Shown in pieces: positions 36,063 to 44,345 of a stretch of 64,000 bases of DNA. The position numbers and the translations under genes are program-made. Each line of letters begins with the position of its first letter. Within the stretch, counting starts at the first letter, position 1. The stretch lies in the NCBI GenBank assembly GCA_012103325.1, contig WLWY01000005.1:434001-498000 (forward strand), given 5' to 3'. Source of the stretch: Alphaproteobacteria bacterium. Its GTDB lineage: Bacteria; Pseudomonadota; Alphaproteobacteria; UBA8366; GCA-2717185. A model generated the notes under the pieces. That model was not told where the DNA came from, did not search any database, and saw nothing but the letters and a program-made list of their open reading frames with translations.

Positions 36063-36102
36063 AAGGGGACCGATTGGCGAGGTCCCTTCTATGCGATTTT
36101 TT
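36063..36102 (+). terminator. Rho-independent terminator after the carboxylesterase gene
   Basis: AAGGGGACC (36063-36071) pairs with GGTCCCTT (36081-36088) with one bulged G. A run of six T follows at 36097-36102. It sits 5 bases after the stop codon. Confidence 0.6.
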
Positions 36103-36179
36103 AACGCCGGACCTCATGGGCGATTCCGCATCAAGGGAGAGGCTGGCCCGAAGCATGCATTCGGGTTTTCCCCCATAAC

Positions 36180-37724
36180 ATGAAGACTGAATCGATCGAC
36201 GACCTGTTCGGACGTTACGGCGAATCCTACCGGATCCTCGTGATGGTGACGGGTATGGCGGCGTCGTTCACGATGGTTGTCTCCGGCACGATCGTCAACG
36301 TCGCTGTGCCCGATGTCATGGGAGCGTTTGGGGTCGGTCTCGATCAGGCGCAATTGATGACGTCGGCGTTCAATATCGCGATGGTGACCAGTCAGCTTCT
36401 GAGCGCCTGGCTGGTTTCCGCATTCGGGCAACGCGGCGGTTTCTTGCTGATGTCTTTGGTGTTCGTCATCGGCAGCCTAATCGCCGCGTTAGGTCAGGAT
36501 TTCAATTTCATTGTCGTCGGCCGCGTCCTGCAGGGCGTGGCCGCGGGCGTTATTCAGCCGCTGGTGATGGTCGTCGCGTTCCAGGTTTTCCCCACCGAGC
36601 GGCGCGGCTATGCGATGGCGATATACTCCATGGGTGTTTTCATGGCGGTCGCGGTGGGTCCCATCATAGGGGGCGTCGCCATCGACCTGTTTCACTGGCG
36701 GTACATTTTTTGGGCGCCTCTGCCGGTCATCGGGGTGGCCGCGCTGATGGGGTGGATATTCATGCCATCGGTCCGAAACAAGGACAGCGGACCGTTCGAT
36801 TGGCCGGGTTATCTGCTCTTGCTCGTTACTGTTTATTGCCTGATCACCGGCTTGACCGAAGGCAATCGCGAGGGCTGGACATCCACCTATATTCTGGGAC
36901 TTTTCACGCTCGGCATCGGGTCGGGGATCGTGCTGATCCTCTCGCAATTGCAGGACCGCCCGACGCTCATTGATCTTTCCCTGTTCCAGCACAAACAGTT
37001 CGCGATGACGGCGCTGATCGCGTTCGTCTTCGGCGTCGGCAATTTCGGCAGCGGATACGGCGTGCCAGTGTTCGGGCAGTTGGTTCAGGGCATGACGGCG
37101 CTCGACGCCGCACTGGTCATGTTTCCGTCGGCCATCTTGGTCGTCATCACACTGCCCCTGACGGGCAGGCTCGCTGACAAGATCCCGCCGCATATCGGCA
37201 TTATGATCGGCCTGATGCTGTTCGCCGTCGGAACCGCACCCATGAGTGGCGCGGATGTCAACACGCCCTTCGTCCTCATCATGACCTACTTCGTCATCAG
37301 TCGGTTGGGGATGAGTTTCACGAATCCCTTTATCATGAACACGGCGTTGCGCGCATTGCCGCAAGACAAAATCAGCGCTGGCGGCGGCACCATCAATTTT
37401 TGCCGCCAGTTCGGCGGATCGCTCGGTCTGACCGCGTGGGTCGCGTTCGTTCAAAACAGGACGCAGTTTCATAGCGAGGCGTTAACGGCGACGCAAAGCT
37501 CGGCGAACGCGACAACACAGGAAATGCTGAGAGGAATCGAACGGATCTACAGCGAAGCGGGCCTGCCCGAAGATTCTCGCGCGTCGGGTGCGCTGCATTA
37601 CCTGGGTGAGGTCATTCAGGCCCAGGCCAGCACGCACGGATTTCAGGACGGCTTCCTGCTCCTGGTATTTTTCTTCCTGTGCGCCATGATCCCCGCCTTT
37701 CTCCTCGGCCGGCTGAAGAAATAA
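36180..37724 (+). CDS. DHA2-family MFS drug/compound exporter (second copy)
   Basis: This 514-residue, 14-span DHA2 transporter has helix-1 motif SGTIVNVAVPDVMGAFG and helix-4 motif GRVLQGVAAGVIQPL. Its similarity to the 31183 gene runs from the N terminus (ESIDDLFGRYGESYRIL) to the late loop (YLGEVIQAQASTHGFQD), so both derive from a duplication. It is separated from the esterase by the terminator at 36063-36102 and probably has its own promoter. The ligand is unknown. Confidence 0.9.
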   Translation: MKTESIDDLFGRYGESYRILVMVTGMAASFTMVVSGTIVNVAVPDVMGAFGVGLDQAQLMTSAFNIAMVTSQLLSAWLVSAFGQRGGFLLMSLVFVIGSLIAALGQDFNFIVVGRVLQGVAAGVIQPLVMVVAFQVFPTERRGYAMAIYSMGVFMAVAVGPIIGGVAIDLFHWRYIFWAPLPVIGVAALMGWIFMPSVRNKDSGPFDWPGYLLLLVTVYCLITGLTEGNREGWTSTYILGLFTLGIGSGIVLILSQLQDRPTLIDLSLFQHKQFAMTALIAFVFGVGNFGSGYGVPVFGQLVQGMTALDAALVMFPSAILVVITLPLTGRLADKIPPHIGIMIGLMLFAVGTAPMSGADVNTPFVLIMTYFVISRLGMSFTNPFIMNTALRALPQDKISAGGGTINFCRQFGGSLGLTAWVAFVQNRTQFHSEALTATQSSANATTQEMLRGIERIYSEAGLPEDSRASGALHYLGEVIQAQASTHGFQDGFLLLVFFFLCAMIPAFLLGRLKK

Positions 37725-37750
37725 CGCGGACTGAGCCATGAAGTGCTGAT

Positions 37751-38740
37751 CTAGGCAGCAAAACCAGTTTGGATGTCCTTGATCATGGCGAGCGCGTCTG
37801 ATGGCAGCGGTCCCTTGTTGACCGCATTGGTCGCAAACTGGAACTCCTGAAGCGTTGCGATGCCGATCTCGGTTGTACAAAGCGCAGAATTCGAAACCAC
37901 GTAGCGGGTTGCCAATTCCGGTAGGCTCGCCGCGTGCCCTGCCGCAACGACCGGTTCGAACTGCAGGGCGCGCTTCACATCGGTCGCATAGTCCTGGCTC
38001 GATCCGATAGGCGCGACCTCCTGTATGCCCAACGGATGGCGCGCCTCGCTTCCCGACAGTGCGCCGCCGGCCAGAACGCGTACCCCGATCGAACCGACGC
38101 CGTTATCCTTGGCGACATTCAGGAGTAGACGGAAATCGTCCGCGGGATAGCCGGCCGGAATGGGTTCGCCTGCCGAGGGGGCGAGCATGTTGAAGAAGAT
38201 CTGTGCGCTGTTGAAATGGCCGGACCCGATCAGTTTGTGAAGATCGTCCGTCGCCCCTTTCGCGGTAAAGCCGAGGTAGCGCGTTTTGCCTTCGTCCCGC
38301 AGTTTCTCGAAGACCGGTACGATCTCGTTAAGCACCTGGTCGGCGCCGAGAAAGCCACGATTGTCGGGAACGCCCAGCGTGTTGTGCAGCTGAAAGATAT
38401 CGACGTGATCCTGTTCCAACCGAGTCAGGCTGGCTTCGAGGGAGGACCGGATCGTTCCGGCCAGATCGCCGTAATCCGCTTCGTCCAAGCCGACTTTGGT
38501 GCTGACGATGATACCGTCGCGGTTGCGGCCCAGCGCCCGGCCAAGATTGGTCTCCGAGGCCGTGTTCCCATAGGACGGTGCGGTGTCGAAATGATTGATG
38601 CCGTTGTCCCGCGCCCAGGCAACCGCGCGGTCCTGGTCGGCGGCGTCGCCTTTCGTCATCAACCCGCCGACCGCACCGCAGCCGAACGTCAACAGGGACA
38701 CATTGAGGTCTGTGTGGCCAAACTGTTTGGTTTTCATCAT
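37751..38740 (-). CDS. Aldo/keto reductase
   Basis: This 329-residue AKR has the tetrad Asp52, Tyr57 (FDTAPSYGN), Lys82 (STKVG) and His119 (FQLHN). It resembles L-fucose dehydrogenase or pyridoxal reductase-like AKRs that lack a narrow substrate. The methyltransferase gene ends 8 bases before its ATG, so they are co-transcribed. Its last codons (DALAMIKDIQTGF) recur as a gene remnant at 43194-43253. Start may be ATG 38740 or the next codon. Confidence 0.9.
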   Translation of the reverse strand: MMKTKQFGHTDLNVSLLTFGCGAVGGLMTKGDAADQDRAVAWARDNGINHFDTAPSYGNTASETNLGRALGRNRDGIIVSTKVGLDEADYGDLAGTIRSSLEASLTRLEQDHVDIFQLHNTLGVPDNRGFLGADQVLNEIVPVFEKLRDEGKTRYLGFTAKGATDDLHKLIGSGHFNSAQIFFNMLAPSAGEPIPAGYPADDFRLLLNVAKDNGVGSIGVRVLAGGALSGSEARHPLGIQEVAPIGSSQDYATDVKRALQFEPVVAAGHAASLPELATRYVVSNSALCTTEIGIATLQEFQFATNAVNKGPLPSDALAMIKDIQTGFAA

Positions 38741-38748
38741 CGCAATCC

Positions 38749-39585
38749 TTAAGCCGGTTTCTCGGCAATGAGTTCTACCGGCGCAATCCGGTTGTTGGAA
38801 ATGTTCTCGGCCATATTGCCGATTTTTACCGGCGCCGTCTTGCCCATAACGATGTGCAGCCCGAGCGGCGGGGCCCCTATTGCGTTCGCGGCGGCGGTTT
38901 TGAGCCTCCCCAGGAAGTCCAGTGCAAATTCGCGCCGGTTGCGCTCGGCTGTAACGGCAAAGCCCGCTGCCTGCAGGGCCGCTTTGTAATCGTCAGGCGA
39001 CCCAACGGCGCTGTCTTCCGGCGCCGTTGCCCAGGGTAACGGATAGGAGAGGTCGCCCGCACCGACACGCATTATGTCATAGATACCAAGCTGCCCACCG
39101 GGCTTCAGAACCCGGTACAGCTCGCGCGATAGTCCTGCTTTATCCGCAATGTTCATGCCGACATGCAGCATATAGGCCTTGTCGAAATTGCCGTCGGCAA
39201 AGGATGTCGCCGTTGCGTCGCCCTGTTCGGATGTGACCCGGTCCGTCAGCCCGACCCAGGCGCACAAGGCGGCGCCTGTCTCAACGAACTCTGGGGTCAG
39301 ATCGACCCCGGTAACGCGGCAATCGTATTTCTGTGCCGCGAACCGGCTCGCGCCGCCGAGCCCGCAACCGACATCTAGAACATGGTTGTCCGGCGTGAGC
39401 GCCAATTGGTCGAGGAAAATTTCCGTCGCGATACGGCCGCCGATATGGAACTCGTCAACCGGGCCCAAATCTTCGACCGCAACCGTATCCGGTGTCTTGC
39501 CGAGTTTTACGACGCCTTCCTCAATCGCCTTGAGGAGGCGGCCATGGGTGTAATGGGTCGCGAGAGAGTCCAAGTCAGGCATCAA
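38749..39585 (-). CDS. Class I SAM-dependent methyltransferase
   Basis: This 278-residue methyltransferase has motif I VLDVGCGLGGASRF near residue 70, the acidic residue of motif II in VTGVDLTPE, and VLKPGGQLGIYDIMR after strand 5. It resembles glycine/sarcosine/dimethylglycine or UbiE-like small-molecule methylases. It is first of a minus-strand pair with the aldo/keto reductase. The acceptor is unknown. Confidence 0.88.
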   Translation of the reverse strand: MMPDLDSLATHYTHGRLLKAIEEGVVKLGKTPDTVAVEDLGPVDEFHIGGRIATEIFLDQLALTPDNHVLDVGCGLGGASRFAAQKYDCRVTGVDLTPEFVETGAALCAWVGLTDRVTSEQGDATATSFADGNFDKAYMLHVGMNIADKAGLSRELYRVLKPGGQLGIYDIMRVGAGDLSYPLPWATAPEDSAVGSPDDYKAALQAAGFAVTAERNRREFALDFLGRLKTAAANAIGAPPLGLHIVMGKTAPVKIGNMAENISNNRIAPVELIAEKPA

Positions 39586-39795
39586 TTCCTCCGGCTTAGG
39601 CCGGTCGCCACGAGATATCCCGCTGGCGCGCCATGCGAAAGCGCCGTCGATATTACATCATTGGGTATTTTGTAACATCAGCCGCTGTCGAAGGTCTGCT
39701 TCCAGGGCAGGAGCGGGTGTAATCCTGAGTGGCTGTTTAAGGCAGGTTTTAGCCATAAGCAGCCCTTGTTGGCGATCTCGACAGTGTCAGGGTGC

Positions 39796-40509
39796 ACGCA
39801 CTAAATTTGCGATTACATTTTCGATTCTGGGCTACTTTGCCCCAAGCGTGGCTCTGTCCCAGCCAGTAGCCGTTGAATGTTGGCACGATGGCGCACAATC
39901 ACGTAAATGCTACCTGCACTCACCAGCAATCGATAGGGCAACGGTTGCTCCAAGCCCCAGATGAGGGCGATCGCAGTCAACGCCGCTAGCATCGAACTAA
40001 GGGAAACAGTCCGAAAAATAGCCAGCACAACGCCAAAAACCGTCGCAGCACCTAAACCTACTGGCCAAGATATCGCCAGCAACATGCCTAGCCCCGTCGC
40101 AGCGGATTTACCACCTGTAAAATTCAACCAAATCGAACGGCTATGCCCCAACAACACGGCAAGTCCGGCCAAGCAAACAGCCCAAGGCACCCAGGTTTGC
40201 AGATCAAGCGCCGTCGGTGGTGTGACGGACGGCAATGTATAGAACCAAGGAAAAAACCAACGGGCAAAGACGATCGCCCCCACACCTTTCAGCATATCTA
40301 CTAGGAGCACCACCAACGCAGGCCATTTCCCCAGGGTGCGCAATACGTTCGTTGCCCCAATAGATTTGGAGCCATGCTCTCGGATATCAATTCCCTTGAG
40401 CAGTTTCCCCGCCAGATAGCCCGTGGGCGTAGAACCGACGAGATAAGCGATCGCCAACCCAATCACACTCGCTATCCAGAAAACCATGGGATTCACCTCG
40501 ACGCACTAA
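39796..40509. repeat. 9-bp direct repeats bracketing the plsY cassette
   Basis: ACGCACTAA occurs at 39796-39804 and again at 40501-40509, in the same orientation, followed by ATTT and TTT respectively. The copies lie 8 bases outside the plsY stop and 13 bases outside its preferred start. The arrangement is like a target-site duplication around an inserted segment, but no terminal inverted repeats or transposase were found. Confidence 0.5.
39813..40487 (-). CDS. plsY: Glycerol-3-phosphate acyltransferase PlsY, cyanobacterial type
   Basis: This 224-residue inner-membrane protein carries the three PlsY signatures: YLVGSTPTGYLAGKLL, HGSKSIGATNVLRTLGK and a later HSRSIWLNFTGGKSAATGLG. It transfers acyl from acyl-phosphate to glycerol-3-phosphate, the first step of phospholipid synthesis. 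The wording STPTGYLAGK...GIDIREHGS is what I know from cyanobacterial PlsY, not alphaproteobacterial ones. Two exact HIP1 octamers (GCGATCGC at 39967-39974 and 40447-40454) and lower GC support a cyanobacterial source. ATG 40487 has GAGG eight bases upstream; GTG 40496 is also in frame. No plsX or other lipid gene is near. Confidence 0.9.
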   Translation of the reverse strand: MVFWIASVIGLAIAYLVGSTPTGYLAGKLLKGIDIREHGSKSIGATNVLRTLGKWPALVVLLVDMLKGVGAIVFARWFFPWFYTLPSVTPPTALDLQTWVPWAVCLAGLAVLLGHSRSIWLNFTGGKSAATGLGMLLAISWPVGLGAATVFGVVLAIFRTVSLSSMLAALTAIALIWGLEQPLPYRLLVSAGSIYVIVRHRANIQRLLAGTEPRLGQSSPESKM

Positions 40510-40968
40510 TTTCAGGCAATCATCATTTGGTCGTCTACTTCTTTGACCGCTATGGGTCAAAAGCGGGCTCCGAGGTTAGGGTGGCGTTCGTCCGCAGTTG
40601 ATGTGCGAACGGACCCCATCGGGTCGGAAACGGACACCGGCCGAAACGGTCGAGGCTATCATATAGCGCTCTTCCTATTGGCCTATCGATGCCGTTGCCG
40701 GTTCGTTATCCCGACAGGAGAAAAATCAAGGCAAGCAAGGCGGCGAACATGATGCAGCCCGCTATAATCCGGCTCCGGCAAGGACCAAGAACTTCGAATG
40801 GCGCTGAAAATTTCATCGTAACCCGGCGGACCTATTCAATCGGTTTCCGTTCAATAGGACTATATCGCAATTACCCGCGCGTAAAAGCCGGCGACCGATC
40901 AACGCTTGTCCGCAACTATCTCCGACCGGTAATGGTCAGCGGTGGCGGAAGGGAGACGGCTACGCTTT
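40488..40968. other. Gap of about 480 bases without a convincing gene
   Basis: Short frames exist on the plus strand here but none has a ribosome site, codon bias or family resemblance. The stretch near 40549-40575 (GACCGCTATGGGTC followed by AAAAGCGG) resembles dispersed intergenic sequence I recall from rhizobia. An inverted repeat CCTATT...AATAGG lies at 40831-40858. It may be decayed DNA flanking the plsY insertion. No promoter can be named with confidence. Confidence 0.4.
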
Positions 40969-42228
40969 CTATTCCGCCGCGGCAGGCGCTGGTTCGGGCG
41001 TCGGCAGTTGCTTCGGTAGGATCGCAACGGCGGCGAGAATGACGGCGGCGGCACTGGCGAGGATGATGAACAGCGTGTCGAAGCCCCAGTTTTTGTAAAC
41101 GAACGCGATCAACGGCAGAGTCGCCGCCAGCACCGTGAAGCTCACCACGTAGCGGATACCGTATATGCGGGCGCGGTAGGCGCCGCTGGCCGTTTTGCCG
41201 ATCATGAAGTCGTTGATCGGAATCTGACCGAATGCACCAAGCATGAAGCCGAAGGCGACGGCAAGGGCGATGCCGTCCGACAGCCCGGGCATCGCCGCAA
41301 AGAAGACGATTTGGATCGTTGCAACGACCATGAACACGCGGCGCGGACCGAACCGGTCGAGCATCATGCCGACGACAAGCTGCGCGATCGATGCGACCGC
41401 GAATACGACGAATGCCAAAGTGCCGATTACGGTGGCCACATCGCCCTGACTGGATCCGGCAATCCCGTCGAGCCAGGCGGAGAGGTCCGTGGCGAGGCCC
41501 TGCAAACGTTCGTCGAAGATCTTGGGCAGGGCGAACGTCGTCGACTGGAAAATGATCGAGGAGACGGCGGTGGTGAGAAATACGATTGCCGCAACGCGGA
41601 ACAGCAAGGCGCGATATTCCGGGGACGGCTTCGGGCCCTCCGCGGCTTTCGCCTTGGGTGCGTTCCCGTCGGCGTGAATGCTGTGCCGCCGCATCGTCAT
41701 ATAGACGAAGCCTACGGCAATCGAAAACACGCCCGGCGCGATGAACGCCATGCGCCAGCCGCCATTATCGATCAGGTAACCGGTGATCAGCGCGGCCGCA
41801 GCGACGCCAAGATTGCCCCACACGCCATTCGTGGCGATGCGCATGCCGGTGTCGCGCCACTTCGTGGTGACGATGGCGAGGCCGACGGGATGGTAGATCG
41901 CCGCGAACATGCCGATCACGAACAGCCCGATACCGATTTGCAGGGGCGTTTGCGTAAAGCCCGTCGCGATGGCGGCCAGGCCAATGCCGATGAAAAACAC
42001 GCACATCATGCCGTCGCGGCTCCACTTGTCGGCGAGCCAACCGGCGGGCAGTGAGAAAAGACCGAAAGCGAAGAACCCCGGTGTCGCATAGGCCAGCAAT
42101 TCTGCATAGCCGACGCCCCATTCCTTATAGAGCACCAGGGCCGCGACCGTTGCGAACACAAGAGTGAACAGGTGGTCGAGAAAGTGACCAATGTTGAGCA
42201 ACAGGAAATACGAGCGATCCTGGTTCAT
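40969..42228 (-). CDS. MFS transporter, fosmidomycin-resistance-like
   Basis: This 419-residue, 12-span MFS protein starts at ATG 42228 (MNQDRSYFLLLNIGHFLDHLF) with GGAGG ten bases upstream. The frame extends further but the added 18 residues look non-coding. The motifs GWLADKWSRDG and FAAIYHPVGLAIVT are characteristic of the Fsr branch. A distinctive loop with a possible amphipathic helix (FDERLQGLATDLSAWLDGIAGSSQ) follows helix 7. It is divergent from an AraC-type regulator with a palindrome between them, so the regulator probably controls it. Confidence 0.88.
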   Translation of the reverse strand: MNQDRSYFLLLNIGHFLDHLFTLVFATVAALVLYKEWGVGYAELLAYATPGFFAFGLFSLPAGWLADKWSRDGMMCVFFIGIGLAAIATGFTQTPLQIGIGLFVIGMFAAIYHPVGLAIVTTKWRDTGMRIATNGVWGNLGVAAAALITGYLIDNGGWRMAFIAPGVFSIAVGFVYMTMRRHSIHADGNAPKAKAAEGPKPSPEYRALLFRVAAIVFLTTAVSSIIFQSTTFALPKIFDERLQGLATDLSAWLDGIAGSSQGDVATVIGTLAFVVFAVASIAQLVVGMMLDRFGPRRVFMVVATIQIVFFAAMPGLSDGIALAVAFGFMLGAFGQIPINDFMIGKTASGAYRARIYGIRYVVSFTVLAATLPLIAFVYKNWGFDTLFIILASAAAVILAAVAILPKQLPTPEPAPAAAE

Positions 42229-42304
42229 GATGATGTGTCCTCCGCCTCGTCGCCTGCACGGCCGCGCACGCGCGGACGGCATGATCTTAGTGATTCCTTG
42301 CAGG

Positions 42305-42319
42305 TTACGCTTGGCGTAA
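42305..42319. promoter_or_regulatory. Palindromic operator between MFS and AraC genes
   Basis: TTACGC-TTG-GCGTAA is a perfect inverted repeat in the 155-base divergent gap, 77 bases before the MFS start and 65 bases before ATG 42384. A second, shorter palindrome GATGT-N7-ACATC lies at about 42324-42340. These are plausible binding sites for the AraC-type regulator or another dimeric repressor. Confidence 0.45.
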
Positions 42320-42383
42320 ATGCGATGTCATGCCAACATCAGTCGAATTTCTGCCAATGTTCCCGCTGGAAGGTGTGGGCCGC

Positions 42384-43169
42384 ATGACGATTACCCAGTC
42401 CCGTAGCACGGATCCAGATGATTATCAGGATCTGCCGCAAGCCATCGGCGCCATGTCGAAGCGCTTTGCGGATGGCTTCGTTACCCCGCTGCATGACCAT
42501 GAGCGGGACCAGTTGCTCTACGCAGCGTGCGGCGTCATGCGGTTACGGACAAACCGGGAAGCCTGGATCGTACCGCAAGGCAGTGCGTTTTATGTGCCTG
42601 CCGGAACGCCTCATTCGGTTGGTATGCACGGCGACGTCGAGATGCGGACTTTGTATATCGACACCTCTGTCTCTCATGCGCGGCCGCTGTCTCCGCGCGT
42701 CGTGACGGTATCCAATCTGCTACGGGAATTGATTCTCGCGCTCAGCGAAGAACCGGTTCAATACGAGCCAGACAGCCGTGGCGATATCATTGCGCGATTG
42801 ATCAATCAGGAACTCGATCGTGCTCGCGAACTTACTTTGAGCGTTCCCTTGCCGAAGGACATAAGGCTGCAAAGGCTATGTGCCGAACTTCTCGCCGACC
42901 CCTCGGACCGCCGGACGTTGGCGGATTGGGCAGATGTTGCCGGCGCTTCGGCACGTACATTGGCCCGGTTGTTCGAACGTGATTTGGGAATGGGGTTCAA
43001 TCGCTGGCGTCAGCGCGTCCGCCTGCACAGCGCCCTTGAAGCGATCTCGTCCGGCGAACCGATCGCCCGCGTAGCGCGGCAGCATGGCTATCTCAGCACA
43101 AGCGCCTTCTCCGCCGCCTTCGGAAAGGTCATGGGGTTTCCGCCGTCCAAGGCATCGAACGAGCGATAG
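42384..43169 (+). CDS. AraC-family regulator with N-terminal cupin domain
   Basis: This 261-residue protein has a ligand-sensing cupin in the first half (TPLHDHERDQLLYAACGVM, VPAGTPHSVGMHG). The AraC double helix-turn-helix is in the last 100 residues (RTLADWADVAGASARTLARLFERDLGMGFNRWRQRVRL, then HGYLSTSAFSAAFGKVMG). I place the start at ATG 42384 with GGAAGG ten bases upstream. An in-frame ATG at 42330 lies inside a palindrome and lacks a ribosome site. It is likely an activator of the divergent MFS gene in response to the carried compound. Confidence 0.88.
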   Translation: MTITQSRSTDPDDYQDLPQAIGAMSKRFADGFVTPLHDHERDQLLYAACGVMRLRTNREAWIVPQGSAFYVPAGTPHSVGMHGDVEMRTLYIDTSVSHARPLSPRVVTVSNLLRELILALSEEPVQYEPDSRGDIIARLINQELDRARELTLSVPLPKDIRLQRLCAELLADPSDRRTLADWADVAGASARTLARLFERDLGMGFNRWRQRVRLHSALEAISSGEPIARVARQHGYLSTSAFSAAFGKVMGFPPSKASNER

Positions 43170-43193
43170 GCTTTGGCGGCGTAAAGTGCCGGT

Positions 43194-43253
43194 CTAGGAT
43201 CCCTCAGGAGTAAAGCCTGTCTCTAAATTCTTGATCATGGCCAGTGCATCTTT
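43194..43253 (-). pseudogene. C-terminal remnant of an aldo/keto reductase gene
   Basis: The last 19 codons before TAG (43194-43196) encode KDALAMIKNLETGFTPEGS. Ten of 13 residues of DALAMIK..xTGF match the C terminus of the intact aldo/keto reductase at 37751-38740, and the DNA also matches (CTTGATCATGGC). Upstream, the homology stops abruptly and the sequence becomes AT-rich. The rest of the gene is missing, so this is a 3' stub left by insertion or deletion. Confidence 0.6.
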
Positions 43254-43598
43254 TGCGATGGCAGGAATTCTGCGGAGGATGATTAAGTGTCGTGTCCTCG
43301 GATAATTAATGTGCGTTTTAACTTTGTGCCAAATTAGCTCTTTGTATTTGTTAACCCTCGGAAAATATACATATATAGATACGGTGCTCCTACAATTTCC
43401 AAGATGATCCATGTGACATCAAATGGGATGAGTGAGCGAAATGCTAGTGCGATAAAAAAAGGGAAAACAATACATAAAAATCCTATCACCAGCCCATGTA
43501 AGAATTTTTTGTTCTGATAATATCTGTGCATTGCATCACTAGTATTTATATAAAATGATGCAACGTAATTAATTAAATACATGTCAAATCAGGCCCGC
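43254..43598. other. AT-rich foreign patch
   Basis: Base composition drops sharply between about 43275 and 43590 and returns to normal at the EthD stop. The left border carries AAGTGTCGTGTCC near 43285. The only reading frame of interest is the small membrane protein at 43334-43582. No integrase, transposase or clear terminal repeat is present. Confidence 0.55.
43334..43582 (-). CDS. Small AT-rich membrane protein, unknown
   Basis: This 82-residue product (or 65 if it starts at the internal ATG, MHRYYQNKK) has two hydrophobic spans, GLVIGFLCIVFPFFIALAF and VTWIILEIVGAPYLYMYIF. The coding region is far richer in A+T than anything else in the window, with codons such as ATA, TTA and AAA. It lies between the aldo/keto reductase stub and the EthD gene, which points to foreign DNA. 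No ribosome site is convincing and no family is recognised. Confidence 0.4.
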   Translation of the reverse strand: MYLINYVASFYINTSDAMHRYYQNKKFLHGLVIGFLCIVFPFFIALAFRSLIPFDVTWIILEIVGAPYLYMYIFRGLTNTKS

Positions 43599-44333
43599 TC
43601 ACTCAATCCCAACCATTTCCATCCCACTGCAAAAGATCGACATCGCGTCGTAATCGACCCACTGCGCCATGCCATCAGGTTGGATGGTCTCGCGGTATGC
43701 GGTCCAGCCGGACGAGTCCGGAAAGTACAGTTCCGCCATGCCGGCGTACGGTTCCGTGTCCGGTTCCAGGCTGTGGCTGACGACATAGCGGAAGCCGCCG
43801 ACGGCCTCCATGGTCTGGCGCACATTCGGGACATGGATGTCGAGCCAATGATCAAACAGGGCGTTCCGGTCCGCACCTGGCTGCATCGCGACCAGGAAGG
43901 TCACCTTGAAGAAGCCGCTTCTTGTGCAGGGGAAGGGCAGATTCAGGGTCAGCGGCGCTAAGGGCAGCTTGCCGTCCATGACGACATATTCCCGCGTCGC
44001 CCACGGCCAGTAGGGTTCGACCTTTTCCTGAAACGTGTCATAGGGCTTGACGGCGCTGGCTTGCGCCGGGCGGGGCAGCGGTTCCGCGTACCAGAGTTGT
44101 GCCACACCATCCCAGGGGTGCGGCTTGTCGGGCTCGGGATCGAACAAGGTCGCGACATAGTGCGTCGCGTGGGGTTTGCCGGCGGCGCGGTTCTTTGTGT
44201 TGCGGTCGATGACGCCCGGCATGTGGTTGGCGAACCAATGGGCGATCAGTTCCTCGCGGCTGGTATCGGCGCGGCGCTTGATCAGATACTGCATTTTCGC
44301 GCCTTGTGTTGCCGGCGGTCTCGATGCGGTCAT
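43599..44333 (-). CDS. Tandem EthD-domain protein
   Basis: This 244-residue protein has two EthD/dimeric alpha-beta barrel repeats. Each has the family pattern: YLIKRRADTSREELIAHWFANHMPGV near residue 16, and KVTFLVAMQPGADRNALFDHWLDIHVPNVRQ near residue 142. EthD proteins assist cytochrome P450 ether oxidation or act as small oxygenases or isomerases, but most are untested. GGGAGA precedes the ATG. It begins 12 bases after the stop of the Anbu peptidase gene on the same strand. Confidence 0.82.
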   Translation of the reverse strand: MTASRPPATQGAKMQYLIKRRADTSREELIAHWFANHMPGVIDRNTKNRAAGKPHATHYVATLFDPEPDKPHPWDGVAQLWYAEPLPRPAQASAVKPYDTFQEKVEPYWPWATREYVVMDGKLPLAPLTLNLPFPCTRSGFFKVTFLVAMQPGADRNALFDHWLDIHVPNVRQTMEAVGGFRYVVSHSLEPDTEPYAGMAELYFPDSSGWTAYRETIQPDGMAQWVDYDAMSIFCSGMEMVGIE

Positions 44334-44345
44334 ATCCGTTCTCCC

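Noticed and set aside
40543..41042. Short plus-strand frames in and beyond the gap right of plsY
   Set aside because: No ribosome site, no codon bias and no recognisable family.
42330..42383. Upstream start for the AraC-type gene
   Set aside because: ATG 42330 lies in a palindrome, has no ribosome site, and the added residues are not part of the cupin domain.
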